Below, in pieces: positions 24,027 to 33,205 of a stretch of 61,260 nucleotides of DNA. Each line of letters begins with the position of its first letter. Positions within the stretch are counted from its first letter, which is position 1. The notes beneath the pieces are model-generated. The model ran no database searches, was not told where the DNA came from, and saw only the letters and a list, made by a program, of their open reading frames with translations. Source of the DNA: Riemerella anatipestifer (GTDB taxonomy: Bacteria; Bacteroidota; Bacteroidia; Flavobacteriales; Weeksellaceae). Position numbers and translations under genes: made by a program. The stretch lies in NCBI RefSeq assembly GCF_009663465.1, contig NZ_QXHU01000006.1, positions 179,461-240,720 of the forward strand, written 5' to 3'.

Positions 24027-25277
24027 ATGAAATCATTTGTAAATTATAACGAACAGTCCGATTTTTCCATTTATAACATTCCGTTTGGGGTGGCGGTTTT
24101 CAATCACGAGTATATTGCTTGTGCTACTAGAATAGGCGATTTGGTAATAGACCTAGCCTCACTTTACGATTATGGCTACTTTGACGATATAGAAGGCTTA
24201 ACCGAAAATGTTTTTGAAGGCTATACCCTAAACGATTTTATAGAGCTAGGTAAACCTGTAACTACCGTTGTTAGAGAAAGAATACAAGCATTGCTTTTAG
24301 AAGGTTCTAAACTTTCTAAAGACGAAAAAGTGATAGAAGAGTGCTTTTATGATTTAGACGAGGTGGAAATGCTAATGCCAGTGCATATCCCTAACTATAC
24401 TGATTTTTACAGTAGTATAGAACACGCTACTAATGTCGGAAAGATGTTCCGTGACCCAGAAAATGCCCTTTTACCTAATTGGAAGCATATTCCAGTAGGG
24501 TATCACGGCAGGGCTTCATCTATTGTAACTTCGGGAGTGGATTTTCATAGACCAAAAGGGCAAATGAAACCTGCGGACGCCAACCAACCAATATTTGGAG
24601 CGTCTAAACAGTTAGATTTTGAGCTAGAGATGGCTTTTATAGTTAATAAAAATACAGAAATGGGCGAAAGTATTTCTACCAAAGATGCGGAGGACTCCAT
24701 TTTCGGAATGGTACTGTTTAATGACTGGTCGGCTAGGGATATTCAGAGTTGGGAGTATGTGCCGCTAGGTCCGTTTTTAGGGAAAAACTTCTGTTCGTCC
24801 ATATCGCCTTGGGTGGTTACGTTAGAGGCTTTAGAGCCATTTAGAACCACCTCTCCTAAGCAAGAACCAGAGGTGTTACCTTACCTAAAGTTTGAAGGCG
24901 ATAAAAACTTTGATATTGCTTTAGAAGTTTACCTAACTCCTGAAAATGGAGCGGAGAACCTTATTTGCCAGTCTAATTTCAAATATATGTATTGGAATAT
25001 GGCTCAGCAGTTGGCACATCACACCATCAATGGTTGTAACGTAGAAGTGGGAGATATGTATGCTTCGGGAACTATTTCGGGTAAAGAACCGAGTAGTTTT
25101 GGTTCTATGCTAGAACTTACTTGGAGAGGTCAAAATCCTTTAACGCTTTCAGACGGCAGCGAAAGGAAATTTATAGAAGATGGCGACACCATCACGATGA
25201 GAGGCTTCGCTCAAAATGAGCATATTAGAGTAGGCTTTGGTGAAGTAAAAACCAAAGTATTACCTGCTAAATTATAA
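24027..25277 (+). CDS. fahA: Fumarylacetoacetase
   Basis: This 416-residue hydrolase cleaves fumarylacetoacetate to fumarate and acetoacetate. Motifs are DFYSSIEHATNVGKMFRD near residue 125, the YHGRASSIVTSG stretch near 155, LFNDWSARDIQSWE near 230 and GKNFCSSISPWVVTLEAL near 252. Length is typical. It completes tyrosine catabolism begun by hpd. A long hairpin terminator follows at 25284-25323, shared with the convergent DUF2490 gene. Confidence 0.96.
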   Translation: MKSFVNYNEQSDFSIYNIPFGVAVFNHEYIACATRIGDLVIDLASLYDYGYFDDIEGLTENVFEGYTLNDFIELGKPVTTVVRERIQALLLEGSKLSKDEKVIEECFYDLDEVEMLMPVHIPNYTDFYSSIEHATNVGKMFRDPENALLPNWKHIPVGYHGRASSIVTSGVDFHRPKGQMKPADANQPIFGASKQLDFELEMAFIVNKNTEMGESISTKDAEDSIFGMVLFNDWSARDIQSWEYVPLGPFLGKNFCSSISPWVVTLEALEPFRTTSPKQEPEVLPYLKFEGDKNFDIALEVYLTPENGAENLICQSNFKYMYWNMAQQLAHHTINGCNVEVGDMYASGTISGKEPSSFGSMLELTWRGQNPLTLSDGSERKFIEDGDTITMRGFAQNEHIRVGFGEVKTKVLPAKL

Positions 25278-25283
25278 AATACA

Positions 25284-25323
25284 ATAAGCCGTTTCAAAGT
25301 TTTTTTGAAACGGCTTAATTTTA
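25284..25323. terminator. Terminator between fahA and DUF2490 gene
   Basis: TAAGCCGTTTCAAA pairs with TTTGAAACGGCTTA around a short T-rich loop, followed by ATTTTATTT. The same GCCGTTTCAA arm occurs in the terminator at 38589-38622. Confidence 0.8.
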
Positions 25324-25338
25324 TTTACAAGAACGGTA

Positions 25339-25992
25339 TTAAAAGTTAAAAAATGTAATCAAATTTAATTGATTTCTAGACACAGTACTTGTGGACTGAT
25401 TCATCACCCCAACTTCGGTTCTCACATTTTTAGAAAATCTATATCCTAAACCACCATAAAGCCTGTTTCTATCAAATATATTGTTTTCAGTATTTATAAA
25501 TATCTCATTATAAGCAGATAAATAGACTGCTTTATCCATCATTTGCTTTTTGTTCAGAGCTACATTAAGACCTATAAAATAACGCAACCTCAACCTAAAA
25601 TCTTTCTCAAAAAAACGTTGCTCAAACCTATATCTGTGTTGCAAAGATACCGCTCCAAAAGTCTGCCTTGTGATAAACTGCTGATAAATACGATGCTCGT
25701 TAAAACTAGTCTTAGTATCGCTGTTTGCCAAATAAGGTTCGCTGTAAATGAATGCTGCACCTAGCAAAATATTATTATTGTTTTCGGTAAGATTATAACC
25801 AAGCCCTGTTCTAATGAGTACCTGCTCTGTATCTCCTATAAAATTAAAATTTCTATATTGCACCTCGTGATGCCAATTCCATCGATTATCAATCTTTTTA
25901 TTTCCAAAATAGATAAACCAATTCCCCAAATTATTGGTTTGCGAAAACGCAACCATAGGTAATAAAAGAATAAATATAAATATCGCTCTCAT
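25339..25992 (-). CDS. DUF2490 family outer-membrane beta-barrel protein
   Basis: This 217-residue protein has a signal peptide ending MVAFSQ, then LGNWFIYFGNKKIDNRWNWH, the family opening. The rest is alternating amphipathic strands (QYRNFNF, LIRTGLGYNL, HRYRFEQRFF) and ends in phenylalanine, as barrels do. Function unknown; possibly an outer-membrane pore or structural protein. Confidence 0.85.
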   Translation of the reverse strand: MRAIFIFILLLPMVAFSQTNNLGNWFIYFGNKKIDNRWNWHHEVQYRNFNFIGDTEQVLIRTGLGYNLTENNNNILLGAAFIYSEPYLANSDTKTSFNEHRIYQQFITRQTFGAVSLQHRYRFEQRFFEKDFRLRLRYFIGLNVALNKKQMMDKAVYLSAYNEIFINTENNIFDRNRLYGGLGYRFSKNVRTEVGVMNQSTSTVSRNQLNLITFFNF

Positions 25993-26022
25993 CTATAAAT
26001 TTATGTTATAATACAAAAACAA

Positions 26023-26057
26023 AACACCTCACTAGACTTATCACATCTAGGAGGTGC
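26023..26057 (-). terminator. Intrinsic terminator of lpdA
   Basis: On the minus strand GCACCTCCTAGA pairs imperfectly with TCTAGTGAGGTG and is followed by TTTTGTTTTTG. Confidence 0.7.
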
Positions 26058-26086
26058 TATTATTTTATAACTAAAGTTTACTATAA

Positions 26087-27472
26087 TTAAATATGTATTA
26101 CCTCCCCATAAGCCGCAGCTACTGCTTCCATAACTGCTTCTGACAATGTAGGGTGTGGGTGAACAGATTTCAAAATCTCGTGTCCTGTAGTTTCTAATTT
26201 TCTAGCAACTACTGCCTCTGCTATCATTTCGGTAACGCCAGTACCTATCATATGACAACCTAACCACTCACCATATTTAGCATCAAAAATTACTTTTACA
26301 AAACCATCTGTATCTCCATTTGCAGTCGCTTTTCCACTAGCAGAGAATGGGAATTTCCCAACCTTAATATCATAGCCTTTTTCTTTGGCTTGTTTTTCGG
26401 TAAGACCTACTGAAGCTATTTCAGGAAGGCAATAAGTACACCCTGGAATATTGCCATAATCTATAGTTTCTGTATGTAGCCCTTTAATTTTTTCCACACA
26501 GGTAATTCCTTCCGCAGAAGCAACATGAGCTAAAGCTTGAGTAGGAATAATATCTCCTATCGCATAATAACCTGGTACTGAAGTTTGGTACCATTCATTT
26601 ACTAAAACTCTACCTTTATCTGTTTTAATTCCAACTTCTTCTAGTCCTATGTTTTCAATATTAGCCGTAATACCTACTGCTGAAAGTACCACATCAGCCT
26701 CTAACGTTACATTACCTTTAGCTGTTTTTACATTAGCTTTAACGCCGTTACCAGAAGTATCCACAGATTCTACAGAAGCACTAGTCATTACCTCTATACC
26801 TGCTTTCTTAAGAGATTTTTCTAAATGTTTAGAAACCTCCTCGTCCTCTACAGGTACGATGTTTGGCATAAACTCCACGATAGTTACTTTAGTCCCCATA
26901 GTAGCGTAGAAATAAGCAAACTCTACTCCGATAGCCCCAGAACCTACCACTATCATAGATTTAGGCTGTTCTGGTAAAGAAAGTGCTTGTCTATACCCAA
27001 TTACTTTTTTGCCGTCTTGAGAAAGGTTTGGCAACTCTCTAGAACGAGCTCCTGTTGCCAAGATGATGTGCTCAGCAGAATATTCTTTTGTAGCACCGTC
27101 TTTTTCCACTAAAACTTTTTTACCTTTTTGAACTTTAGCAGTACCGAAGATAACATCTATCTTATTCTTTTTCATAAGGAATTCAATCCCTTTACTCATC
27201 TTACTCGCTACACCACGGCTTCTCTGAATTACATTAGGAAATTCAAAACTAGCTTCTACTTTATTAAGACCGAAATCTTCTGCATGGTTGATGTACTTAA
27301 ACACTTGTGCCGATTTCAATAATGCCTTTGTAGGAATACAACCCCAGTTAAGGCAGATACCTCCTAAGTTTTCCTTTTCTACAATAGCTGTTTTGAAACC
27401 TAATTGTGCTGCTCTAATGGCTGTTACATAACCACCAGGACCACTTCCTATAACTATAATATCGTAATTCAT
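26087..27472 (-). CDS. lpdA: Dihydrolipoyl dehydrogenase (E3)
   Basis: This 461-residue FAD enzyme reoxidises dihydrolipoamide in 2-oxoacid dehydrogenases and the glycine cleavage system. It shows the FAD Rossmann motif IGSGPGGYVTAIRAAQLG at residues 7-24, the redox pair GGICLNWGCIPTKALL at 37-52, the NAD motif VVGSGAIGVEFA near 173 and the active-site HPHPTLSEAVMEA near 436. Its lipoyl partner is made by LipA at 13997-14869. Monocistronic with its own terminator. Confidence 0.97.
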   Translation of the reverse strand: MNYDIIVIGSGPGGYVTAIRAAQLGFKTAIVEKENLGGICLNWGCIPTKALLKSAQVFKYINHAEDFGLNKVEASFEFPNVIQRSRGVASKMSKGIEFLMKKNKIDVIFGTAKVQKGKKVLVEKDGATKEYSAEHIILATGARSRELPNLSQDGKKVIGYRQALSLPEQPKSMIVVGSGAIGVEFAYFYATMGTKVTIVEFMPNIVPVEDEEVSKHLEKSLKKAGIEVMTSASVESVDTSGNGVKANVKTAKGNVTLEADVVLSAVGITANIENIGLEEVGIKTDKGRVLVNEWYQTSVPGYYAIGDIIPTQALAHVASAEGITCVEKIKGLHTETIDYGNIPGCTYCLPEIASVGLTEKQAKEKGYDIKVGKFPFSASGKATANGDTDGFVKVIFDAKYGEWLGCHMIGTGVTEMIAEAVVARKLETTGHEILKSVHPHPTLSEAVMEAVAAAYGEVIHI

Positions 27473-27574
27473 TGATTAAAAATTTAGTGCGAATTTACAA
27501 AAAATTATTGATATTAAAATTTCTAAAAAAATACATTCCCACACCTCATTCATTTCAAATATTAACTTTAAACA

Positions 27575-27612
27575 AAAAGCCGAAAGAAAAAATATTCTCT
27601 CGGCTTTTTATA
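27575..27612 (-). terminator. Terminator of the ABC exporter operon
   Basis: AAAAAGCCGA and TCGGCTTTTT form a stem around an A-rich loop, just beyond the 3' end of the permease gene on the minus strand. Confidence 0.65.
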
Positions 27613-27629
27613 ATAATTACTCCCAATAC

Positions 27630-28928
27630 TTACGAATGTCTAATCCACTTCCAAAGTTCTTTTAGAGTTGCTTTATTACCGTGCATTAGTATGCCTACAC
27701 GGTATATTTTTGCAGCAATAAAGACCATCAGTAATGTAGTAATAAATAATAACGCAACCGACAATACCAACTCCCAAATAGGCACTCCAAAGGGTATCCT
27801 TGCAATCATAGCTACAGGGGAAGTTAACGGAATCATAGAAAGCCAAAAGCCCATAGGTCCATCTGGATTATTCATAATAGAAATGCTACCATAAAGCCCC
27901 AACATCAACGGAATGGTTACAAATAAAGTAAACTGTTGAGTTTCGGTATCGTTATCTACCGCAGAACCGATAGCAGCATAGATAGAACTATAAAAAATAT
28001 AACCTAAAAGGAAAAACACAAGAAACACCCCAATAATAAGCCCATAATTGAGTTCCAACAAAGTATGAGATATATGAGCCACTACCTCCTGTATATTTTC
28101 CATTTGTTCTAGAGTGTTCTCGTTAGGCATTGGACTAAAACTTTGATTAAAAAATACTGCTGCTGTTACCGCCATACCTATCCATATAACAAACTGGGTA
28201 AGTGCTACTAAAGTAACCCCTAAGATTTTACCCATCATTAAATCAAATGGTTTAACTGAAGAAATAATAATTTCTACCACACGGTTATTTTTTTCTTCCA
28301 AAACGCTACGCATTACCCTTACTCCATAAATCAAAATAAACATAAAAGTAGCGTACATCAGTAGCATACTCAAACCTGATTTTACACCAAACGCAAGGCT
28401 ATCGTCCTGCTGATGATTATCTAAAACATTGGTGGTTTTAAGTTCAAAAGATTTATCTAAGTCGTTCACTTGAGTTTCGGTGATTCCAAGTGCTTTTATT
28501 TTTTCTTTCTTAATGACGTCCGACATAGAAGACGCTAAGGCTTTCCTCACGTCAAAACCTATTTTCTTATTTACCAATAGCTGAGCTTGATTCTGTAATG
28601 CTTCATAATCTTGCCCTTGCATAGGTGGAATAATCAACACTCCATCAACAGCTTCAGAAGTCTTTAATCCTTTCTTCAAAGATGCCTCGGTGTTAGGAGA
28701 TGCATACACAAGAGAAACCTCTTGCGGAGCTTTCATTCGGTTTTCAAACACACCACTTTTATCTATGACAGAAAACTGGTATTCCGTTTCGTTAGCTTTA
28801 AACATCAATCCTATAACAGCCCCGAAAACTATCATTAAAATTGGAGCTAGCAAAGTGAGTACAATAAAAGATTTCTTTTTAACCTGAGTAAGAAATTCTC
28901 TTTTGGTTATGATAATAATATTTTTCAT
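27630..28928 (-). CDS. ABC-2 type permease (NatB-like)
   Basis: This 432-residue membrane protein has one N-terminal helix (residues 22-44), a roughly 140-residue extracytoplasmic domain, and about five further helices from 183 onward. The motif LEEKNNRVVEIIISSVKPFD near 212 is typical of the NatB/YhaP sodium or antibiotic exporters. It follows its ATPase gene by 6 bp. Substrate cannot be read from sequence. Confidence 0.88.
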   Translation of the reverse strand: MKNIIIITKREFLTQVKKKSFIVLTLLAPILMIVFGAVIGLMFKANETEYQFSVIDKSGVFENRMKAPQEVSLVYASPNTEASLKKGLKTSEAVDGVLIIPPMQGQDYEALQNQAQLLVNKKIGFDVRKALASSMSDVIKKEKIKALGITETQVNDLDKSFELKTTNVLDNHQQDDSLAFGVKSGLSMLLMYATFMFILIYGVRVMRSVLEEKNNRVVEIIISSVKPFDLMMGKILGVTLVALTQFVIWIGMAVTAAVFFNQSFSPMPNENTLEQMENIQEVVAHISHTLLELNYGLIIGVFLVFFLLGYIFYSSIYAAIGSAVDNDTETQQFTLFVTIPLMLGLYGSISIMNNPDGPMGFWLSMIPLTSPVAMIARIPFGVPIWELVLSVALLFITTLLMVFIAAKIYRVGILMHGNKATLKELWKWIRHS

Positions 28929-28934
28929 ACGATA

Positions 28935-29840
28935 TTAGTTTTGTACAGCAGTAATGAACACTTCGTTCATACTAGGTATTTTCTCATTAAAACTTCTAAT
29001 GCTTCCTAACGGCATTAGCTTTGACAACAGCTGGTTTTGTTCGCCTTGATATTTTAGATTAAAACTAATAAGTCCATCTTTTTCTTGCCAATCAGAAGGC
29101 GAAAATTCCGACTTAAAGCTTTCCAACAATTCAGAGTTAGAGTGAGCGAGTACGACTTCGTAAACATTTTGTTTGAAACGCTCTCTTACTTCAAACACTT
29201 TTCCGTCTAAGATTTTTTTCGAATGATTAACCAACGCTACATAATCGCACATTTCTTCCACACTTTCCATTCTATGTGTAGAAAGTATGATGGTTGTCCC
29301 GTTATTTTTAAGATTGATGATTTGGTCTTTGATGAGATTAGCGTTTACAGGGTCAAACCCAGAGAAAGGCTCATCTAAAATAAGTAATTTAGGGCAATGC
29401 AACACCGTTACCACAAACTGTATTTTCTGTGCCATACCTTTGGAAAGTTCAGAAAGTTTCTTTTTCCACCATTGGTCTATGTTTAGGCGTTCAAACCAAT
29501 ATTTAGCTTGAGTAAGTGCCTCATTTTTAGACATACCTTTAAGCTCCCCAAAATAGAGAATTTGGTCGCCCACCGTCATATTTTTATAAAGACCTCTCTC
29601 TTCTGGCATATAGCCAATCGCCTTAATATGGTGAGGACTTAAAATTTCGTTATCTATAAAAACTTTACCACTATCCGCTTGAGTAATCTGGTTGATGATT
29701 CTGATAAAAGAAGTTTTACCCGCTCCGTTAGGTCCTAACAGTCCGTAGATGCTTCCCGTAGGGACTTCTATACTAAAGTCAGACAAAGCTACTTTTCTGC
29801 CTGCATCATAGGTTTTTGTAATATGTTCTGCTCTAAGCAT
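28935..29840 (-). CDS. ABC transporter ATP-binding protein (NatA-like)
   Basis: This 301-residue ATPase has Walker A GLLGPNGAGKTS near residue 33, signature LSKGMAQKIQF near 135, Walker B LLILDEPFSGFDP near 155 and the H-loop STHRM near 189. A C-terminal extension of about 80 residues is typical of the DUF4162 group. It precedes its permease in one operon. The pair probably exports a small molecule or ion. Confidence 0.92.
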   Translation of the reverse strand: MLRAEHITKTYDAGRKVALSDFSIEVPTGSIYGLLGPNGAGKTSFIRIINQITQADSGKVFIDNEILSPHHIKAIGYMPEERGLYKNMTVGDQILYFGELKGMSKNEALTQAKYWFERLNIDQWWKKKLSELSKGMAQKIQFVVTVLHCPKLLILDEPFSGFDPVNANLIKDQIINLKNNGTTIILSTHRMESVEEMCDYVALVNHSKKILDGKVFEVRERFKQNVYEVVLAHSNSELLESFKSEFSPSDWQEKDGLISFNLKYQGEQNQLLSKLMPLGSIRSFNEKIPSMNEVFITAVQN

Positions 29841-29906
29841 TTTTGTATTTTTATTTTAGTTAGTACAAAGAAAAGAGTTTTTGTTACAATTATCCTAATC
29901 GCTCAT

Positions 29907-29937
29907 AAAAAAAGAGACCTTTAAAAGTCTCTTTTTA
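29907..29937 (-). terminator. Intrinsic terminator of grpE-dnaJ
   Basis: AAAAAGAGAC pairs with GTCTCTTTTT around an 8-nt loop, 15 bp beyond the dnaJ stop on the minus strand. Confidence 0.8.
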
Positions 29938-29951
29938 TCATTATTGTAATT

Positions 29952-31067
29952 CTAGTTAAACAAATCTCTCACCTTATCAAAGAATGTTTTTTCTTTCCCT
30001 GAAGGTTCAGCTTTCATTTCGCCACTGTTCAGTTGTTTTTCAAAAAATTCTTTCTGTTCCTTTGTAAGATTTTGTGGCGTCCATACATTGATGTGTATAA
30101 ACATATCTCCCCTACCATAGCTATCTATGCTAGGAAGCCCTTTACCCGCAAGCCGTAGAATCTTACCCGATTGCGTACCTGCATCTACTTTTATTTTAAC
30201 TTTACCACCTACTATTGGGATTTCTTTAGAAGTACCTAATGCTGCTTCTGCGAAGGAAATATATAACTCTTGATGAAGGTTATCTCCTTCCCTTTTAATG
30301 TTTGCATCTTCCTCTTCCTCCACCACCACAAGTAAATCACCTGAAGTTCCGCCGAAAGGTGCGTCGTTACCTTTACCTCTTACACTTAGTTGTATACCAT
30401 CTCTAGCTCCTGCTGGAATGTTGATACTCACTTCCTCATCAGCCTTAATAAGCCCTTGAGCATTAGCTCCAGCTGGTATTTTATCTGCTACCTTCCCAAT
30501 ACCATTACACGCCCCACAAGTGGTTTGCGTTTGCATCTGTCCAAACATTGTGTTCATCACTTTCATTTGGACACCATTACCGTTACAAGTAGGACAAGTC
30601 TTAGAAGTTACCCCAAGGGCAAGTTTCATTTTTTTGATTTTGATGGTTTTCTGTGTTCCATTCATCATCTCCTCTAGGCTTAGCTTGATACGAACTCTAA
30701 GGTTAGTACCTCTAGCCTCTTGTCTCCTAGCTCCACCGCCGAAACCTCCAAAATGACCTCCAAAGATATCTCCAAACTGACTGAAAATATCTTCCATATT
30801 CATACCGCCACCGAAGCCTCCACCACCGAAGCCTCCGCTGCCACCTACTCCCGCATGACCGTATTGGTCATATCTAGCTCTCTTATTCTCATCGCTGAGA
30901 ACTTCGTAGGCTTCCGCCGCTTCTTTAAATTTTTCTTCAGCTTCTTTATCTCCTGGATTTTTATCTGGGTGATATTTAAGTGCTTGTCTTCGGTAGGCTT
31001 TTTTAATAGCGTCTGCCGTTGCATTTTTTTCTACCCCTAATATCTCGTAGTAATCTCTTTTTGACAT
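29952..31067 (-). CDS. dnaJ: Chaperone DnaJ with reduced zinc-finger region
   Basis: This 371-residue Hsp40 stimulates DnaK ATPase. The J domain has HPD at residues 33-35, followed by a Gly/Phe-rich linker (about 74-112), a cysteine region and the two C-terminal substrate domains. The cysteine region contains only CPTCNGNG and CGACNGIG; the two outer CxxCxGxG repeats of canonical DnaJ are replaced by [14 protein letters not shown] and [12 protein letters not shown]. So one of the two zinc sites is missing. It follows grpE by 50 bp. Confidence 0.95.
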   Translation of the reverse strand: MSKRDYYEILGVEKNATADAIKKAYRRQALKYHPDKNPGDKEAEEKFKEAAEAYEVLSDENKRARYDQYGHAGVGGSGGFGGGGFGGGMNMEDIFSQFGDIFGGHFGGFGGGARRQEARGTNLRVRIKLSLEEMMNGTQKTIKIKKMKLALGVTSKTCPTCNGNGVQMKVMNTMFGQMQTQTTCGACNGIGKVADKIPAGANAQGLIKADEEVSINIPAGARDGIQLSVRGKGNDAPFGGTSGDLLVVVEEEEDANIKREGDNLHQELYISFAEAALGTSKEIPIVGGKVKIKVDAGTQSGKILRLAGKGLPSIDSYGRGDMFIHINVWTPQNLTKEQKEFFEKQLNSGEMKAEPSGKEKTFFDKVRDLFN

Positions 31068-31117
31068 TCTTTATTTTAATTTTATAATAAATGAAAGTTT
31101 CATTTATAATGTAAGAT

Positions 31118-31669
31118 TTATTGCCCTGTAACTACTTTAGTAAATCTAATGACTCTATCGTACAGCATATATCCAGACTCTATTACATCTACAATTTTAC
31201 CTTTTAAATCTTCGGTAGGAGCTGGTATTTGAGTAATAGCTTCGTGGAAATCTACATTAAAGTCGTCTCCTGCATTTACCTCTATAGGCTTTAATCCTTT
31301 TTCTACCAGTTTATTTTTGAATTTTTGATAGATAAGTTCTACTCCTTTTAAGTCTTCTTCTTTACCTGTTTTTGCTATTTCTTTTAAGGCTCTTTCAAAA
31401 TCATCTAAAATAGCGAGCATACTCACCATCATATCCTGATTAGCATATTGGAAAAACTCCATTCGCTCTTTAGAAGTTCTTTTTTTATAGTTTTCAAACT
31501 CAGCATATAGACGAATGTAACGGTCTTTCTCCTCTGCCAAAAGTTCTTCCGTTGTAGGTTCTTTTGTCAGATTTTCTTCACTGTCAATATTTATATTTTG
31601 AGTTTCTTCGTTTAGGCTTTCTTCAGAAACATTAAGTTTTTCTTCGTGCAAATCTTTATTCTCTTCCAT
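31118..31669 (-). CDS. grpE: Nucleotide exchange factor GrpE
   Basis: This 183-residue protein releases ADP from DnaK. It has an acidic, disordered N terminus (first 45 residues), a long coiled coil (LAEEKDRYIRLYAEFENYKK near 45) and a beta domain with the signature VIESGYMLYDRVIRFTKVVT at the C terminus. It is upstream of dnaJ in a heat-shock operon. No CIRCE element is seen upstream. Confidence 0.95.
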   Translation of the reverse strand: MEENKDLHEEKLNVSEESLNEETQNINIDSEENLTKEPTTEELLAEEKDRYIRLYAEFENYKKRTSKERMEFFQYANQDMMVSMLAILDDFERALKEIAKTGKEEDLKGVELIYQKFKNKLVEKGLKPIEVNAGDDFNVDFHEAITQIPAPTEDLKGKIVDVIESGYMLYDRVIRFTKVVTGQ

Positions 31670-31755
31670 TCTTTTTTGGTTTTATTACTCAGATATTGTC
31701 AAAGATATTGCCAAATTAAGATTTAGGACAAATTGACAGACCTAAGAAACTTACT

Positions 31756-33087
31756 CTAACCTATTTCGGTATAAACCAAATAAATATTCAGTACAATAAT
31801 GATAAGACTAATGATGATAGCGGTGTATTTCAAAAAACCTTGATTAGCAAATGCTCCCATCTTAAGTTTATTATTAGTTAGCATTACCAGCGGTACTACT
31901 GCAAAACTCAACTGTAAGGAAAGTATAACTTGACTTAATATTAAAAGGTCAGTAGTTCCTTTTTCACCATAGATAGTAGCGACTATCAACGCTGGTATTA
32001 CAGCTATCAATCTTGTAATCAATCGTCTTAACCAAGGTTTTAATTTAATATTGATAAAACCCTCCATTACAATCTGCCCAGCCAAAGTGCCTGTAAGGGT
32101 TGAGTTTTGCCCAGAAGCCAACAAAGCTATAGCAAACACAATACTAGCGAGGCTCGTTCCTAAAATTGGAGACAAAAGTTGATGAGCGTCTGTAATGTCA
32201 GCAACATCTTGATAGCCTGTGTGATGAAATGCCGCCGATGAAATAATAAGTATAGCCGCATTGATTAAAAATGCTAACAACAAAGAAATATTACTATCCA
32301 AAGTAGCGAATTTAATAGCTTCCCTCTTCCCCTTATCATCTCTAGAATAGTTTCTAGTCTGTACAATACTGCTATGCAAGTACAAGTTATGAGGCATTAC
32401 AGTAGCTCCTAAAATCCCTATTGCTATATAGAGCATACTTGGGTTAAACACAATTTCTTTCTGTGGCACTAAACCTTTCAAAATAGGAAACCACTCAGGA
32501 TTACTTACCACTATTTCGTATAAAAAACAAAAGAAGATAATTGCTATCAAACCACCCACGACACTTTCTAGCCATCTAAAACCTTTGGCTTGAAGCATCA
32601 AAATAACAAATACATCTACTACCGTAATGGCTATCCCAATGGTAAGTGGTATCCCAAACAAAAGATTAAGAGCTATGGCAGCCCCTATTACCTCCGCAAG
32701 GTCTGTAGCCGCAATGGCTATTTCAGCAAAAATCCAAAGTAGAAAATTAACAGGTCGAGAATAACTATCTCTACAAGCTTGAGCCAAATCTCTTTCGGCA
32801 ACGATACCTAACTTTAAAGACAAATGCTGTAACAGCATCGCAAAAAGATTAGAAATAAGTACTACCGATAGTAAGATGTATCCAAATTTAGCTCCACCAG
32901 CAATGCCTGTTGCCCAGTTGCCTGGATCCATATAGCCTACCGCTACCATCAGCCCTGGACCTACAAATGCTAGAAATTTCTTCCAAAAACCTGCATCTTT
33001 AGGCACCTCAATACTAGAAAACGATTCTGATAAAGAATTACCAGAGCGCTCTTTTTTCCACGTTCTATCTTTGAAGTATTTTTTCAT
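31756..33087 (-). CDS. mntH: NRAMP family divalent metal transporter
   Basis: This 443-residue inner-membrane carrier imports Mn(II) or Fe(II) with protons. Metal-site motifs are present: DPGNWATGIAGG near residue 56 and ATVMPHNLYLHSSIVQTR near 226. About eleven hydrophobic segments follow. A soluble N terminus of some 30 residues precedes the first helix. No MntR or Fur box was recognised upstream. It stands alone between grpE and the FadL-like gene. Confidence 0.93.
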   Translation of the reverse strand: MKKYFKDRTWKKERSGNSLSESFSSIEVPKDAGFWKKFLAFVGPGLMVAVGYMDPGNWATGIAGGAKFGYILLSVVLISNLFAMLLQHLSLKLGIVAERDLAQACRDSYSRPVNFLLWIFAEIAIAATDLAEVIGAAIALNLLFGIPLTIGIAITVVDVFVILMLQAKGFRWLESVVGGLIAIIFFCFLYEIVVSNPEWFPILKGLVPQKEIVFNPSMLYIAIGILGATVMPHNLYLHSSIVQTRNYSRDDKGKREAIKFATLDSNISLLLAFLINAAILIISSAAFHHTGYQDVADITDAHQLLSPILGTSLASIVFAIALLASGQNSTLTGTLAGQIVMEGFINIKLKPWLRRLITRLIAVIPALIVATIYGEKGTTDLLILSQVILSLQLSFAVVPLVMLTNNKLKMGAFANQGFLKYTAIIISLIIIVLNIYLVYTEIG

Positions 33088-33145
33088 TACTCAAACAAAA
33101 GTTAGGTAAGACTAACAAAATTATAAAAAATATCTAATTCTACAA

Positions 33146-33184
33146 AAAAATAAGAGACTACTTAATAATAAGCAGCCTCTTACC
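33146..33184 (-). terminator. Terminator downstream of the FadL-like gene
   Basis: On the minus strand TAAGAGGCTGCTTATT pairs imperfectly with AAGTAGTCTCTTA and is followed by a T-run. Confidence 0.65.
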
Positions 33185-33205
33185 TCTATTTAATTATACT
33201 TTTTT

